NCBI RefSeq assembly: GCF_000576635.1
Contig: NZ_AVFL01000001.1
Span: 310,001 to 374,000 of the forward strand
DNA from: Skermanella stibiiresistens SB22
GTDB taxonomy: Bacteria > Pseudomonadota > Alphaproteobacteria > Azospirillales > Azospirillaceae
Reading direction: 5' to 3'
DNA length: 64,000 bases
The position numbers and the translations under genes were made by a program. The first letter of the stretch is position 1; every line of letters begins with the position of its first letter. Positions 32,902 to 42,387 of this stretch are shown here, piece by piece. Under the pieces are notes generated by a model, which worked only from the letters and a program-made list of their open reading frames with translations, was not told the origin of the DNA and did no database searches.

Positions 32902-35262
32902 TCACGCCGACAGCCGCATGCCCGACGCCCGCAGCCGTGCCAACACGTCGAACCACAAGGCGCTGCGGGTCGAGTAGACGCCGCGCGGCGACGAGACGAA
33001 GGCGATGGCGTTGTAGAGGACCTTGCCGTCGTCCACCCCATCGATGAAGACGGCGGGACCGGGATCGCCCAGCACGTTCTGGTGCGCCCGCATCGCGGAC
33101 AGCAGCAGGTCGCGGACCGCCACCGGATCATGGTCGGAGGGAACGGAGAACTTCATCTGAAGCCGCGCGATCGAGTTGGTCAGCGTCTTGTTGCGGACCG
33201 ATTTGGTGATCAGCTCGGAATTCGGGACGATCAGGGTCGAGCGGTCGGTCAACTCGATCTGCGTCGCCCGCACGTTGATGTTGCGGACATCGCCCTCGGC
33301 GTCGCCAACGGTGATCCAGTCGCCGATCTTGATCGGCCGCTCCGCCAGCAGGATCAGGCCGGAGATGAAGTTCTGCACGATCGCTTGGAGGCCGAAACCG
33401 ATACCGACCGACAGGGCGCTGGCGATCAGCGCCACGTTGCCCAGGTTCAGCCCGGCGTAGCCGAGCGCCGCCGCCGCCGACACGATCAGGCCGATGTAGC
33501 GGAACGTCGTGCTGACGGAGGTCCGCACCGCCACGTCCAGCGCCGTCTTGGGCAGGAACTTGTCGGTCAGCCAGCCGTGGACGCCCCGGACGATGGTGAT
33601 GCCCAGGATGAAGATGGCGACGGCGCCCAGGATGGCGCCCGGCGATATGGTGACCTCGCCGACCTTGAAGCCGGCCGCCGCCGTGTTGAACCGTCCCGGC
33701 AGCCCGCCGGTCCCGGCGCCGAATGGCGCCAAGGTCGCCGCGACCGCCAGGAACAGGATGACGATGCGGGTCAGGCCCGACAGCAGCAGGCCAACCTGAT
33801 CGACGGCGCCGCGGTTGATGCCGATCATGGTGTGGGCGAACCGGCCGATCGGACCATCGCCGCTGAAGACGCTGGTGAAGAAGTCGTCGGCGAACTGCAT
33901 CAGCAGGTAGACGCTGGCGCCGATGATCGCCAGCCAGGTGATCTGACGGACGATGAAGGCGCCCAAGGCGACATAGCCACCCAGCGAGAAGACGAATGTG
34001 GCCGCCAGCATCAGCCAGACCGCGACGGTGACCAGGCCCCAGAACAGCGCCTGCGGCGGCGCCTCGCCCTCCTGCGCCTCCAGCGCCTTCCGCCGGATGC
34101 GGGTGAGCGTCCACATCATGGCGCCGATCGTCAGCGCGGTGACCAGCGAGATCAGGGCGTTCCCGGCTATGGTCGTCGCCAGGCTGGCGCCGATCAGGGT
34201 GTTCAACTGCTCCAGCAGCGTGCCCGATCCGGCGACCAGGCCGATCAGGAACGGGAAATGGCGGATGCGCTGGACGGTCTCGTCGGAAACCGGCGCCAGG
34301 CGCCAGGACCCGCGGTCCATCAGGATGGCGCGTCCCAGACCCGTGATGTACGAGACGACGAACACCATGGTGGCCGCGATCCAGGCGAGCTGCTCGGCGT
34401 CGTCGGTCAGCGCCCCCACCGACTTGAAGGCGGCGTAGAGGATGATCGCCGCCAGCGAAGGAGCCAGCACCGTGGTGACCACGAACCATATCGCCAGCGC
34501 CGAGCGCCTGAGCCGGTTCGCCGGCATCTGGCCGATCGCGAGCTGCCGGGCGGATGCCTCCAGCCAGCGCCGCGCCGGCACCATCAGGATCACGGCCAGG
34601 ACCAACGCCCCGCCGAGCACGGCGATGTTGCGGGGGGTGGCGACCTCGACGAAGGACCTGACATTGGCGTTCCAGAAGTCCTGGACCCGCGCGGTGTCGC
34701 GCGGCAGGCTCCTGTTCAGGTCCATCCAGAAGCTCGGAGCCAGCACCGTGTTGGTCCGTTGCCAGAGCTTGTCGTCGAACAAGGCCCGCCGCTTGGCGGT
34801 GATCTGGTCGCCGGCTTGGGATGCTCCAACCGACAGGAGGCGCGCGCGCTTGATCCGGGCGTCGATCTCACCCCGTTCGCGCGACAGGTTGGCCCGCTCG
34901 GCCTGGACCTCCGGACTTTCCGGAGGGACGTCGGCGCCTGGTTCGGGCCCCAATTCCTTCAGGCGGGCATCGACGGCCGTCAAATGCGGCGTCTGCTCCT
35001 GCGCCAGCAGTTCGGTGGCGTCCTGGATGCGGAGGGTCTCGGCGCGCAGGTTCGCCAAGGCGGCGTCGTCCTGTCCCACCGCCTCGACGCTGGATTGCAC
35101 CCGCTCCAGATCGGCGGTGTAAGCGTTGAGCGCGTCGTCCGGAGGGGGAGCGGGGGTCTGGGCGAAGGCTGGAGCCAGCGTTATCCAGGACAGGAAGACC
35201 CAGACGAGGAGATGGGCGAGGGGAGGGAGCCGCTTGGGCGCGCGTGGCTGATCTTGCCGCAT
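32902..35262 (-). CDS. DUF3772-containing MscS-family mechanosensitive channel
   Basis: 786 residues. A signal peptide ends near APAFAQT and is followed by a periplasmic coiled-coil/DUF3772 domain (about 40-250) and a series of about 10 membrane helices. The MscS pore and beta domain come last (about 590-780), with YAGLNLGNVALIASALSVGI, GFGLQAIVQNFISGLILL, ERPIKIGDWITVGDAEGDV and LTDRSTLIVPNSELITKSV. It resembles MscK-like large channels that release solutes on osmotic downshock. No operon partner; upstream and downstream genes are separated by 90-140 bases. Confidence 0.88.
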   Translation of the reverse strand: MRQDQPRAPKRLPPLAHLLVWVFLSWITLAPAFAQTPAPPPDDALNAYTADLERVQSSVEAVGQDDAALANLRAETLRIQDATELLAQEQTPHLTAVDARLKELGPEPGADVPPESPEVQAERANLSRERGEIDARIKRARLLSVGASQAGDQITAKRRALFDDKLWQRTNTVLAPSFWMDLNRSLPRDTARVQDFWNANVRSFVEVATPRNIAVLGGALVLAVILMVPARRWLEASARQLAIGQMPANRLRRSALAIWFVVTTVLAPSLAAIILYAAFKSVGALTDDAEQLAWIAATMVFVVSYITGLGRAILMDRGSWRLAPVSDETVQRIRHFPFLIGLVAGSGTLLEQLNTLIGASLATTIAGNALISLVTALTIGAMMWTLTRIRRKALEAQEGEAPPQALFWGLVTVAVWLMLAATFVFSLGGYVALGAFIVRQITWLAIIGASVYLLMQFADDFFTSVFSGDGPIGRFAHTMIGINRGAVDQVGLLLSGLTRIVILFLAVAATLAPFGAGTGGLPGRFNTAAAGFKVGEVTISPGAILGAVAIFILGITIVRGVHGWLTDKFLPKTALDVAVRTSVSTTFRYIGLIVSAAAALGYAGLNLGNVALIASALSVGIGFGLQAIVQNFISGLILLAERPIKIGDWITVGDAEGDVRNINVRATQIELTDRSTLIVPNSELITKSVRNKTLTNSIARLQMKFSVPSDHDPVAVRDLLLSAMRAHQNVLGDPGPAVFIDGVDDGKVLYNAIAFVSSPRGVYSTRSALWFDVLARLRASGMRLSA

Positions 35263-35405
35263 TCACGAATTGCCTTGTTTACCTTACGAATTCACTGCCG
35301 ATCAGATGAATACCCGACAATGGTTAACGCGCGTTTATAATCGGGTGATATGGCGGAACCATGATTGGGTCGGCGATGGCGCTGGAATGGCGCCATCGCC
35401 GGGAT

Positions 35406-36617
35406 CTATGCCGGACGGCGCCGCTCGGTGGCGAAGAACGCCAAGGCTGCCAGGGTCAGGATGGCTCCCGCCAGCATCGTGGTCCACCAGCCGCCGTGGT
35501 GGTAGGTCAGCGTCGCCAGCGACGATCCACCCGCGCCCAGCAGGAAGACGATCGTCATGTAGAGGGCGTTCATCCGCCCGCGCGCCTCGCCGGCCAGTGA
35601 ATAGATCACCCGCTGCCCGAGCACTTGGTTGACTTGGACGGCGGCGTCGAGCGTCACCGCGAAGATGGCCAGCGCCACCACCGAGTGGATCGCGGCGGCC
35701 CAGCCGGACAGCACGCAGCTGAGGATGACGGTGACCAGCGCCACCGCCGTGCCGGCCCAGACGTGACCCCTGTCACCCAGCCGTCCGGCCAGAGGCGCCG
35801 CCAGGGCTCCCCCGGCTCCGGCCAGGGCGAACAGGGCGATGCCGCGCTGGCTGAAGCCGAAATCGCGCGCCAGCATCACCGGGGCCGCCGTCCAGAAGAC
35901 ATTGAAGACCGCGAAGAGGACGCCCTGGTAGGCCGCCCGGCGCTGGAGCGCCGGCGTCGTGGCGAGGATGCGGCCCATCGACAGCAGGTTGCCGAGATAA
36001 CTGGTGGCCCTCTTCTGACGCCCTTGGGCTGGGCCGCCCGAGGGAAGCGCCTTGTACAGCCAGAGGGTCAGCGCCACCATCAACCCGGCCGAGACCCAAA
36101 ACACCGCCCGCCAGCCGAATATGTCGGCGATCATGCTGGAGAAAGGGCGGGCGAGCATGATGCCGGCGAGCAGCCCCGCCATGATGTTGCCGATGGTGCG
36201 CCCCCGCCTCGCCTCTGGCGCCAGCGACGCCGCGAAGGGCACCACGACTTGGGCGCCGGACGAGCAGAAACCGACCGCGACGGCGGTGGCGAGGAAGACC
36301 GGCGTCGACGCCGAGAGCGCCACCCCCGCCAGCGCCGCCGCGACGCAGACCAGCGTGGTCAGGATCAGGCGCCGGTTGTCGACCCGGTCGGCCAACGAGA
36401 CGATCAGCATCAACCCGGCGCCATAGCCCAATTGCGTCAGCGTCACGATCAAGCCGGACAGGTTCTCGCTCAACCCCAGTTCCGGGGCGATCAGGTCGAT
36501 CAGCGGTTGGGCGTAGTAGAGGTTGGCGACCATGGCGCCGCTGGTCACGGCGCAGGCGACGGTCAGCGCCGGCGACAGGCCGCCGGCGCCCTCCGCCGCG
36601 GAAGTGGCGGCGCTCAT
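35406..36617 (-). CDS. MFS transporter
   Basis: Twelve-helix major facilitator of 403 residues. It opens with ANLYYAQPLIDLIAPELGLS and carries LADRVDNRRLIL between helices 2 and 3, typical of the YgaY/NarK-neighbouring group of putative exporters. Its start overlaps the stop of the aldo/keto reductase gene by four bases, so the two form an operon. Exporting a product of that reductase is possible but unproven. Confidence 0.85.
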   Translation of the reverse strand: MSAATSAAEGAGGLSPALTVACAVTSGAMVANLYYAQPLIDLIAPELGLSENLSGLIVTLTQLGYGAGLMLIVSLADRVDNRRLILTTLVCVAAALAGVALSASTPVFLATAVAVGFCSSGAQVVVPFAASLAPEARRGRTIGNIMAGLLAGIMLARPFSSMIADIFGWRAVFWVSAGLMVALTLWLYKALPSGGPAQGRQKRATSYLGNLLSMGRILATTPALQRRAAYQGVLFAVFNVFWTAAPVMLARDFGFSQRGIALFALAGAGGALAAPLAGRLGDRGHVWAGTAVALVTVILSCVLSGWAAAIHSVVALAIFAVTLDAAVQVNQVLGQRVIYSLAGEARGRMNALYMTIVFLLGAGGSSLATLTYHHGGWWTTMLAGAILTLAALAFFATERRRPA

Positions 36618-37669
36618 GCCTTCAAGTGCGGCGCGATGAGGACGCGATCGGCCGGGGATAGGCGATCGGATGCCGTGCGGGCCTGGTGCCAGTACGGGTA
36701 GAGCAGGGGAGGCAGGCTGACCTCGTCCAGCCGGGAGCGCTCCTCCTGGGACAAGGTCAGGTCGGCGGCCTTGAGGTTATCCGCCAATTGCTCGTCGGTG
36801 CGGGCGCCGATCACGGCGGACGCGACGCCGGGCCGGCCGAGCAGCCAGGCCAGCGCCACCTGGGCCGCCGTCACGCCGCGCGCCTCGGCGACCGCCACCA
36901 GAACCTCGACGATGTCGTATAGCGTCTCGATGTCGCGCACGGGTGGCTCGGTCCATTCGTTGGCCCGCCGCGTGCCCTCGGGTTCTGGCTGGCCGCGCCG
37001 ATACTTGCCGGACAGCAGCCCGCCGGCCAGGGGAGACCAGACCAGGATGCCGACGCCTTGGTCGACCGCGATCGGCGCCAGCTCGTATTCCGCCTCGCGC
37101 GCCTGGAGCGTGTAATGGATCTGCTGCGAGATCGGGCGGACCAGCTTGTCCCGCTCGGTGATTCCCAGCGCCTTCATCAGGTGCCAGCCCGAGAAGTTCG
37201 ACACGCCGACATAGCGCACCTTGCCGGCGCGGACGAGATCGTCCAGTGCCGCCAGCGTTTCCTCCAGCGGGGTCAGCCCATCCCACTCGTGAAGCTGGTA
37301 GAGGTCGATGTGGTCGGTGCGCAGCCGCTTCAGGCTGGCCTCGCAGGCCTCGATCAGGTGATGGCGCGACGATCCGCGGTCGTTCGGCCCCTTGCCCATC
37401 GGGAAACGCGCCTTGGTGGTGATCAGCAGCCGGTCGCGCTTGCCAGCAACAGCCTCGCCCAGGATCTCCTCGGATACGCCGTTGGAGTAGACGTCCGCCG
37501 TGTCGTAGAAGTTGACCCCGGCATCCAGGCACATGTCGACTTGGCGCTTGGCGCCGGCGATATCGGTGTTGCCGGTCTTGGCGAAGTTGCCCTTGCCGCC
37601 GAAGGTCATCGTGCCGAGCGTCAACGCCGACACCTTCAGACCGGATCGGCCGAGCTGACGATATTCCAT
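36614..37669 (-). CDS. Aldo/keto reductase
   Basis: NADPH-dependent (beta/alpha)8 oxidoreductase of 351 residues, similar to the YhdN/general stress protein 69 group. The catalytic tetrad is readable: Asp in NFYDTADVY, Tyr in the same block, Lys in LLITTKA and His in YQLHEWD. The C-terminal cofactor block ASAVIGARTDEQLADNLKA is intact. It is translationally coupled to the downstream MFS gene. Physiological substrate is not evident. Confidence 0.88.
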   Translation of the reverse strand: MEYRQLGRSGLKVSALTLGTMTFGGKGNFAKTGNTDIAGAKRQVDMCLDAGVNFYDTADVYSNGVSEEILGEAVAGKRDRLLITTKARFPMGKGPNDRGSSRHHLIEACEASLKRLRTDHIDLYQLHEWDGLTPLEETLAALDDLVRAGKVRYVGVSNFSGWHLMKALGITERDKLVRPISQQIHYTLQAREAEYELAPIAVDQGVGILVWSPLAGGLLSGKYRRGQPEPEGTRRANEWTEPPVRDIETLYDIVEVLVAVAEARGVTAAQVALAWLLGRPGVASAVIGARTDEQLADNLKAADLTLSQEERSRLDEVSLPPLLYPYWHQARTASDRLSPADRVLIAPHLKA

Positions 37670-37773
37670 GGGTTCGGATCCTTGACCGTGATTCGGGGGC
37701 CGTGATGGGGGACATACTGGACAGCTAAGGTATGGCCATCATCGGCCGCAAACCACCGGGCGGGGGTTGTTGT

Positions 37774-38805
37774 TCACGCAATGCAGGTCACCGGCGCGTC
37801 CCCGCGCAGGAGTTTCCCGTGCTTCAGCTCGGCCCAGAGGTCGGCGGGGATCGGATGCTGGAAATGCTTGAGGTTGGCGGTGACCTGTTCCGGCGCCACG
37901 GCGCCGGGGATCACCGAGGCCACCGCCGGATGTCCCAGGGGGAACTGGAGGGCAGCTGCGGCCAGCGGCACGCCATGGCGTCGGCACACCGCGTCGAGCC
38001 GGCTGACGCGGTCCATCTGTTCCGGTGTCGCGTCCTCGTAATCGTACTTGGCGCCGGGAACCGCCCCGCTTGCCAGGATGCCGGAATTGAAGACGCCGCC
38101 GATCACGACGCCGACGTTCCGCTCGACGCAATAGGGCAGTTCACGCTCCAGCGTGTCCTGGTCGGCCAAGGTGTAGCGGAGCGCCACCAGGAAGAAGTCC
38201 AGGTCGAACAGATCGAGGAAGCGCGGCATCATGCCAAGCTCGTTGATGCCGCAGCCGATGCCCTGGATCACGCCGGCGTCGCGCAACTCCTCCAGCGCGC
38301 GCCAGCCGCCGGTGGCGAGCTGGGCCATGTATGCCGAGACCTTCTCGGCGTGGACATGATGCCGGAAGTCGAGGTCGTGGATGATCGCCAGATCGATCCG
38401 GTTCATCCCCAGCCGTTGCAGGCTGTCCTCGAACGACCGCATGACGCCGTCATACGAGTAGTCGAAGACATGATCGAACGGTAGCCCGCCGGCCCAGAAA
38501 CCGGTGTCGAAAGCCTCACGCCGGCGCGGCGCCTTGAACACCCGTCCGACCTTGGTCGACAGGACGAATTGGTCGCGCGGACGGCTGTACAGGAACCGCC
38601 CGACCCGGTGTTCGCTCTGTCCGCGGCCATACCAGGGCGCCGTGTCGAAATATCGGATGCCGCTGTCCCACGCCGTTTCCAGGACGGTCGCCGCCTGTTC
38701 GTCCGTCACCCGGGTGAACAGGTCGCCCAGCGGGGCGGTCCCGAAGCCGAACTGGGTCACCTGGACATCGGTGCGGCCCAGCCGCCGCGTCGCCGTCGGG
38801 TTCAT
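37774..38805 (-). CDS. Aldo/keto reductase, D-threo-aldose 1-dehydrogenase (L-fucose dehydrogenase)-like
   Basis: 343 residues. Tetrad positions are visible in RYFDTAPWYGRG, LSTKVGRV and LAIIHDLDF. The GAVAPEQVTANLKHFQHPIP end is typical of the group that oxidises L-fucose, L-galactose or D-arabinose to the lactone. It follows the sugar ABC importer genes after 39 bases on the same strand, so it probably acts on the imported sugar. No lactonase or dehydratase follows to finish the pathway. Confidence 0.8.
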   Translation of the reverse strand: MNPTATRRLGRTDVQVTQFGFGTAPLGDLFTRVTDEQAATVLETAWDSGIRYFDTAPWYGRGQSEHRVGRFLYSRPRDQFVLSTKVGRVFKAPRRREAFDTGFWAGGLPFDHVFDYSYDGVMRSFEDSLQRLGMNRIDLAIIHDLDFRHHVHAEKVSAYMAQLATGGWRALEELRDAGVIQGIGCGINELGMMPRFLDLFDLDFFLVALRYTLADQDTLERELPYCVERNVGVVIGGVFNSGILASGAVPGAKYDYEDATPEQMDRVSRLDAVCRRHGVPLAAAALQFPLGHPAVASVIPGAVAPEQVTANLKHFQHPIPADLWAELKHGKLLRGDAPVTCIA

Positions 38806-38844
38806 TGGTTTCCTCCGATTGTTTGTTGGCGCTTCTTGATTAAC

Positions 38845-39831
38845 TCAGCGCCGCAGCGCCCGCCGGATCAGGATCGGCACCGCGATGGAGGCGATCAGCA
38901 GGGTTCCGACGAAGACGCTCATCACGATGCCCGGTACGTTCATCAGCGACAAGCCGAACGTCATCATGCCCAGCACGAACACGGCGATGAACACGCCGGA
39001 GATGGTGCCCGAGCCGCCCACGATGCTGACGCCGCCGAGCACCACCATGGTGATCACCTCCAACTCCCAGCCCGCCGCGATGTTGGGCCGCGTGCTGCCG
39101 ATCCGCGACGTCAGCAGGATCGCGGCCAAGCCGGCGATCAGACCGTTGAGCGCGAACAGCGCCAGCCGGTAGCGGTCGACCGGAATGCCGGAGAAGCGCG
39201 CCGCCGTCGGGTTGTTGCCGATGGCGAAGATCCGCCGCCCCGTCGTGGTGAAGTGCAGCACGAAGCCGAATACGGCGGTCAGCCCCAGGAACAGCGCGAA
39301 CTCGAATGGGATCGACCACATCAGGTAGCTCTGGCCGAACCACGAAAAGCCCGCCGGATAGGCCGTGATCGCCGTGTCGCCCAGCACGACATAGGCGATG
39401 CCGCGAAACAGCGACATGGTGCCGATGGTCACCACGATGGCGGGAATCTGGAACCGGGTGATGATCAGCCCGTTCGCCAATCCGGCCAGCAACCCGGTCG
39501 CCAGCCCGATCACGACCAGCAGCGGGATGCCGGCGCCAGCCTGCGCCGCCAACCCCATGAGGACCGAGGCCAGCGCGATGATCGAGGCGACCGACAGGTC
39601 GATGTCGCGCGTCACGATGATCAGCGTCATGGCCAGCGCCATGATCGCCTTCTCGCTGAAGTTAAAGGTTGAATCCATCAGGTTGTAGTAGTCGAGAAAC
39701 CACGGCGACAGCCGGCTGTTGACCACCATCACCGCCGCCAGCAAGACCAGCAGGAGGACTTCCCAACGCAGCCAGAAATCCAGGGCGGCCGGTCTCTTGC
39801 GGTCGGCGACCTCGTAGCGGAGCGATGTCAT
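38845..39831 (-). CDS. Sugar ABC transporter permease, second (RhaQ/RbsC-like)
   Basis: 328 residues, CUT2-family permease with 8-10 helices. Family blocks are IVTRDIDLSVASIIALASVL, ANGLIITRFQIPAIVVTIGT and GGSGTISGVFIAVFVLGMMT. Its ATG overlaps the stop of the preceding permease by one base (TGATG); the frame extends upstream but only as shadow. The tandem, non-identical permeases are typical of rhamnose-type importers, which use a permease heterodimer. Confidence 0.88.
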   Translation of the reverse strand: MTSLRYEVADRKRPAALDFWLRWEVLLLVLLAAVMVVNSRLSPWFLDYYNLMDSTFNFSEKAIMALAMTLIIVTRDIDLSVASIIALASVLMGLAAQAGAGIPLLVVIGLATGLLAGLANGLIITRFQIPAIVVTIGTMSLFRGIAYVVLGDTAITAYPAGFSWFGQSYLMWSIPFEFALFLGLTAVFGFVLHFTTTGRRIFAIGNNPTAARFSGIPVDRYRLALFALNGLIAGLAAILLTSRIGSTRPNIAAGWELEVITMVVLGGVSIVGGSGTISGVFIAVFVLGMMTFGLSLMNVPGIVMSVFVGTLLIASIAVPILIRRALRR

Positions 39832-40868
39832 CAGGCGGTCTCCGGCCGGATTTGGGGCTCGCTGGGGGAGCGGTCCCGCAGGATCAACTTGCCCTTGCGG
39901 GCCTCGCCGCGCGAATTGACGATGACGGCGCACAGGATGACGAGACCGGAGATCGCCATCTGCCAGAACGGCGAGACCTGGATAACCGGCAGGGCGTTGC
40001 CGATGATGCCCAGGAACAAGCCGCCCAGCAGGCATCCCGACACCGTGCCGATGCCGCCCGCGACGCTGACGCCGCCGATCACGCAGGCGGCGATCACCGT
40101 CAGCTCATAGCCGAACGCCACCTCGGTGAAGGCGATGGCGTAGCGGGAGACCCAGAGATAGCCGCACAGTCCGGCGATCGTCCCGGACAGGCAGTAGACC
40201 AGGAACTGGCAGCGTTCGATCCCGATGCCGACATAGCGCGCCGCCAGCGGGTTGCCGCCGACGGCGTAGAGGGATCGTCCTGTCCGGGCGAGGGTGAGGA
40301 ACACCGCCATGCCGGCGCAGACCAGCGCCGCGATCCACAGCAGGGCCGGCACGCCGAACAGGGTTTGGCGGGGGAAATCCAGGTACGGCCGGCTGAACTC
40401 GTGCGTCACGACGGAGGCGCCGCCGCTCAGCACGAAGATCATGCCGCGATAGGCGCTCAAGGTTCCCAGCGTCACCACGATCGGCGGTATCTTGACCCAG
40501 GCGATCAGTGCGCCGTTGATGGCGCCCAGGCAGAACCCGATCAGGGGTGCCAGCGCCAGGGTGACGACGATGGGAAGCTCCGGGTGGTATTTCGACAGCA
40601 GGGCGGTGCACATGCCGGTGAAGGCCATGTTCGACGCCACCGACAGGTCGATGCCGCGCGTCAGGATCACCGCCATCTGGCCGCAGGCCAGCATCAGCAG
40701 GATGGCGGTGTCGGTCAGCACGTCGGCCAGGCTCGAGGGCGTCAGGAACACCGGCGCCCGGGCGCCGACCGCCGCCAGCAGCGCCACGATCAGCACCAGG
40801 AGCACGATCTCGCGGCGCTTGGCGAGGCTGGCCAGGGATGGCCTTGAGGAGTGCGTGGATGGGTTCAT
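39831..40868 (-). CDS. Sugar ABC transporter permease, first (RhaP-like)
   Basis: 345 residues of the same CUT2 family as its neighbour, with MAVILTRGIDLSVASNMAFT, NGALIAWVKIPPIVVTLGTL and SVAGGIGTVSGCLLGGLFLG. It lies two bases after the ATPase gene and overlaps the next permease, so the block is one transcript. Together the permeases form the membrane channel of the importer. Confidence 0.88.
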   Translation of the reverse strand: MNPSTHSSRPSLASLAKRREIVLLVLIVALLAAVGARAPVFLTPSSLADVLTDTAILLMLACGQMAVILTRGIDLSVASNMAFTGMCTALLSKYHPELPIVVTLALAPLIGFCLGAINGALIAWVKIPPIVVTLGTLSAYRGMIFVLSGGASVVTHEFSRPYLDFPRQTLFGVPALLWIAALVCAGMAVFLTLARTGRSLYAVGGNPLAARYVGIGIERCQFLVYCLSGTIAGLCGYLWVSRYAIAFTEVAFGYELTVIAACVIGGVSVAGGIGTVSGCLLGGLFLGIIGNALPVIQVSPFWQMAISGLVILCAVIVNSRGEARKGKLILRDRSPSEPQIRPETA

Positions 40869-40870
40869 GG

Positions 40871-42370
40871 TCAGCCGCCTCCCGTCGCCGCCGTGACGAT
40901 CGCCTCGGCGGTCGCCTCAGCCCGGCTGAACCGGCGGCGGATGCGGCCCTCGTGCATGACGATGATGGTGTCCGACATGCCCATGATCTCCGGCAGTTCC
41001 GACGACACCAGGATCACCGCCAGTCCGCTCCGGACCAACTCGCCCATGAACTCGTGGACGGCGGCCTTGGACCCGACGTCGATGCCCTTGGTCGGCTCGT
41101 CCAGGATGATCACGGCGGGGTTGGTCGCCAGCCATTTGGCGATCAGCACCTTCTGCTGGTTGCCGCCCGACAGGGTGCCGACCGGCTGGTCCCAATGGGT
41201 CGCCTTGACCGCCAGCCGCTCGCCGAACCGGCGGGCGACCGCGCGCTCCCGGGCCGGACGCAGCACGGGACCGCCGTTGACCCGGTCGACCACCGGCAGG
41301 GTGATGTTCTCGGTGATGCCCATGGGCAGGATGGCGCCCTGGACCTGCCTGTCCTCCGGCACATAGGCGATGCCGGCGCGGATCGCGTCCGACGGGTTGC
41401 GCACCACCACGTCGCGGCCGGCGATCCTGACCCGGCCGCGGCTTGGCTTGGTGATGCCGAACAAGGCTTGCATCGCTTCGCTGCGCCCGGCGCCGACCAG
41501 CCCGTAGAAGCCCAGGATCTCGCCCCGGCGGAGTTTGAAACCGATGCCGTCGAACTCGGTCGGGTGGGACAGGTCGTTGACCTCCAGCACCGTCTCGCCC
41601 AACGGGACCGTGATCTTGGGGAAAACCTGATCCAACCGGCGGCCGACCATCATGGTCACCAGCTCGTCGCGCGTGACCTCGCCGATGGCGCCCGCCCCGA
41701 TGAACCGCCCGTCGCGCAGCACGGTCCAGCGGTCGGCGATGGCGAAGATCTCGTCGAACTTGTGGCTGATGAACAGGATCGCCTTGCCCGCCGCCTTGAG
41801 CTGGCCGACGATCTTGTAAAGCTCGGCGATCTCGTGCTGCGACAGGGCCGCCGTCGGTTCGTCCATGATGACGATGCGGGCGTCGTGCGACAGCGCCTTG
41901 GCGATGCCGACGATGTGCTTGCGCGCCACGGTCAGGTCGCGCAGCACGGTGTCGGGCTGGATGTCCACCTCCAGCCGGGCCAGGACGGCGCGGGTCCGAG
42001 CCTTCATGGCCCGCCAGTCGACGAACCGGCGGAACGGGCCACGCCCCAGGGTCGGGTGGTGGCCCATGTGGATGTTCTCGGCGACGGTCAGGTCGTCGAA
42101 CATCACCGTCTCCTGATGGATCGCGGTGATGCCCGCCAGCCAGGCGTCGTGGGGCGAGCCGAACGAGACCGGGGAACCATCGATGGTGATCCCGCCCGCG
42201 TCCGGCCTCTCGATCCCGGTCAGGATCTTGACCAATGTCGACTTGCCGGCCCCGTTCTCCCCGACCAGCGCCATGACCTCGCCGGCCCGCAGCTCCAGGC
42301 GGACATCGTCGAGCGCCTTGACACCGGGGAAGCTCTTGGAGACCCCGGCCAGCGCCAGCATCTCCGTCAC
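40871..42370 (-). CDS. Sugar ABC transporter ATP-binding protein (RhaT/RbsA-like, two ABC domains)
   Basis: 499 residues with two fused nucleotide-binding domains. The first has Walker A GENGAGKSTL (about 38-47), a degenerate signature and Walker B IVIMDEPTAAL. The second has GLVGAGRSEAM in place of Walker A, signature TLSGGNQQK and Walker B VIILDEPTKGID. This pattern is standard for CUT2 importers of monosaccharides (ribose, rhamnose, xylose). It lies 17 bases after the binding-protein gene. Confidence 0.92.
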   Translation of the reverse strand: MTEMLALAGVSKSFPGVKALDDVRLELRAGEVMALVGENGAGKSTLVKILTGIERPDAGGITIDGSPVSFGSPHDAWLAGITAIHQETVMFDDLTVAENIHMGHHPTLGRGPFRRFVDWRAMKARTRAVLARLEVDIQPDTVLRDLTVARKHIVGIAKALSHDARIVIMDEPTAALSQHEIAELYKIVGQLKAAGKAILFISHKFDEIFAIADRWTVLRDGRFIGAGAIGEVTRDELVTMMVGRRLDQVFPKITVPLGETVLEVNDLSHPTEFDGIGFKLRRGEILGFYGLVGAGRSEAMQALFGITKPSRGRVRIAGRDVVVRNPSDAIRAGIAYVPEDRQVQGAILPMGITENITLPVVDRVNGGPVLRPARERAVARRFGERLAVKATHWDQPVGTLSGGNQQKVLIAKWLATNPAVIILDEPTKGIDVGSKAAVHEFMGELVRSGLAVILVSSELPEIMGMSDTIIVMHEGRIRRRFSRAEATAEAIVTAATGGG

Positions 42371-42387
42371 TCCAAGTATCCTGGCAC

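Noticed and set aside
32881-35340. 819-codon open frame opposite the mechanosensitive channel gene
   Set aside because: Antisense shadow of a GC-rich gene: Arg/Asp/His/Gln-rich product, no known domain, while the minus strand encodes a clear MscS-family protein.
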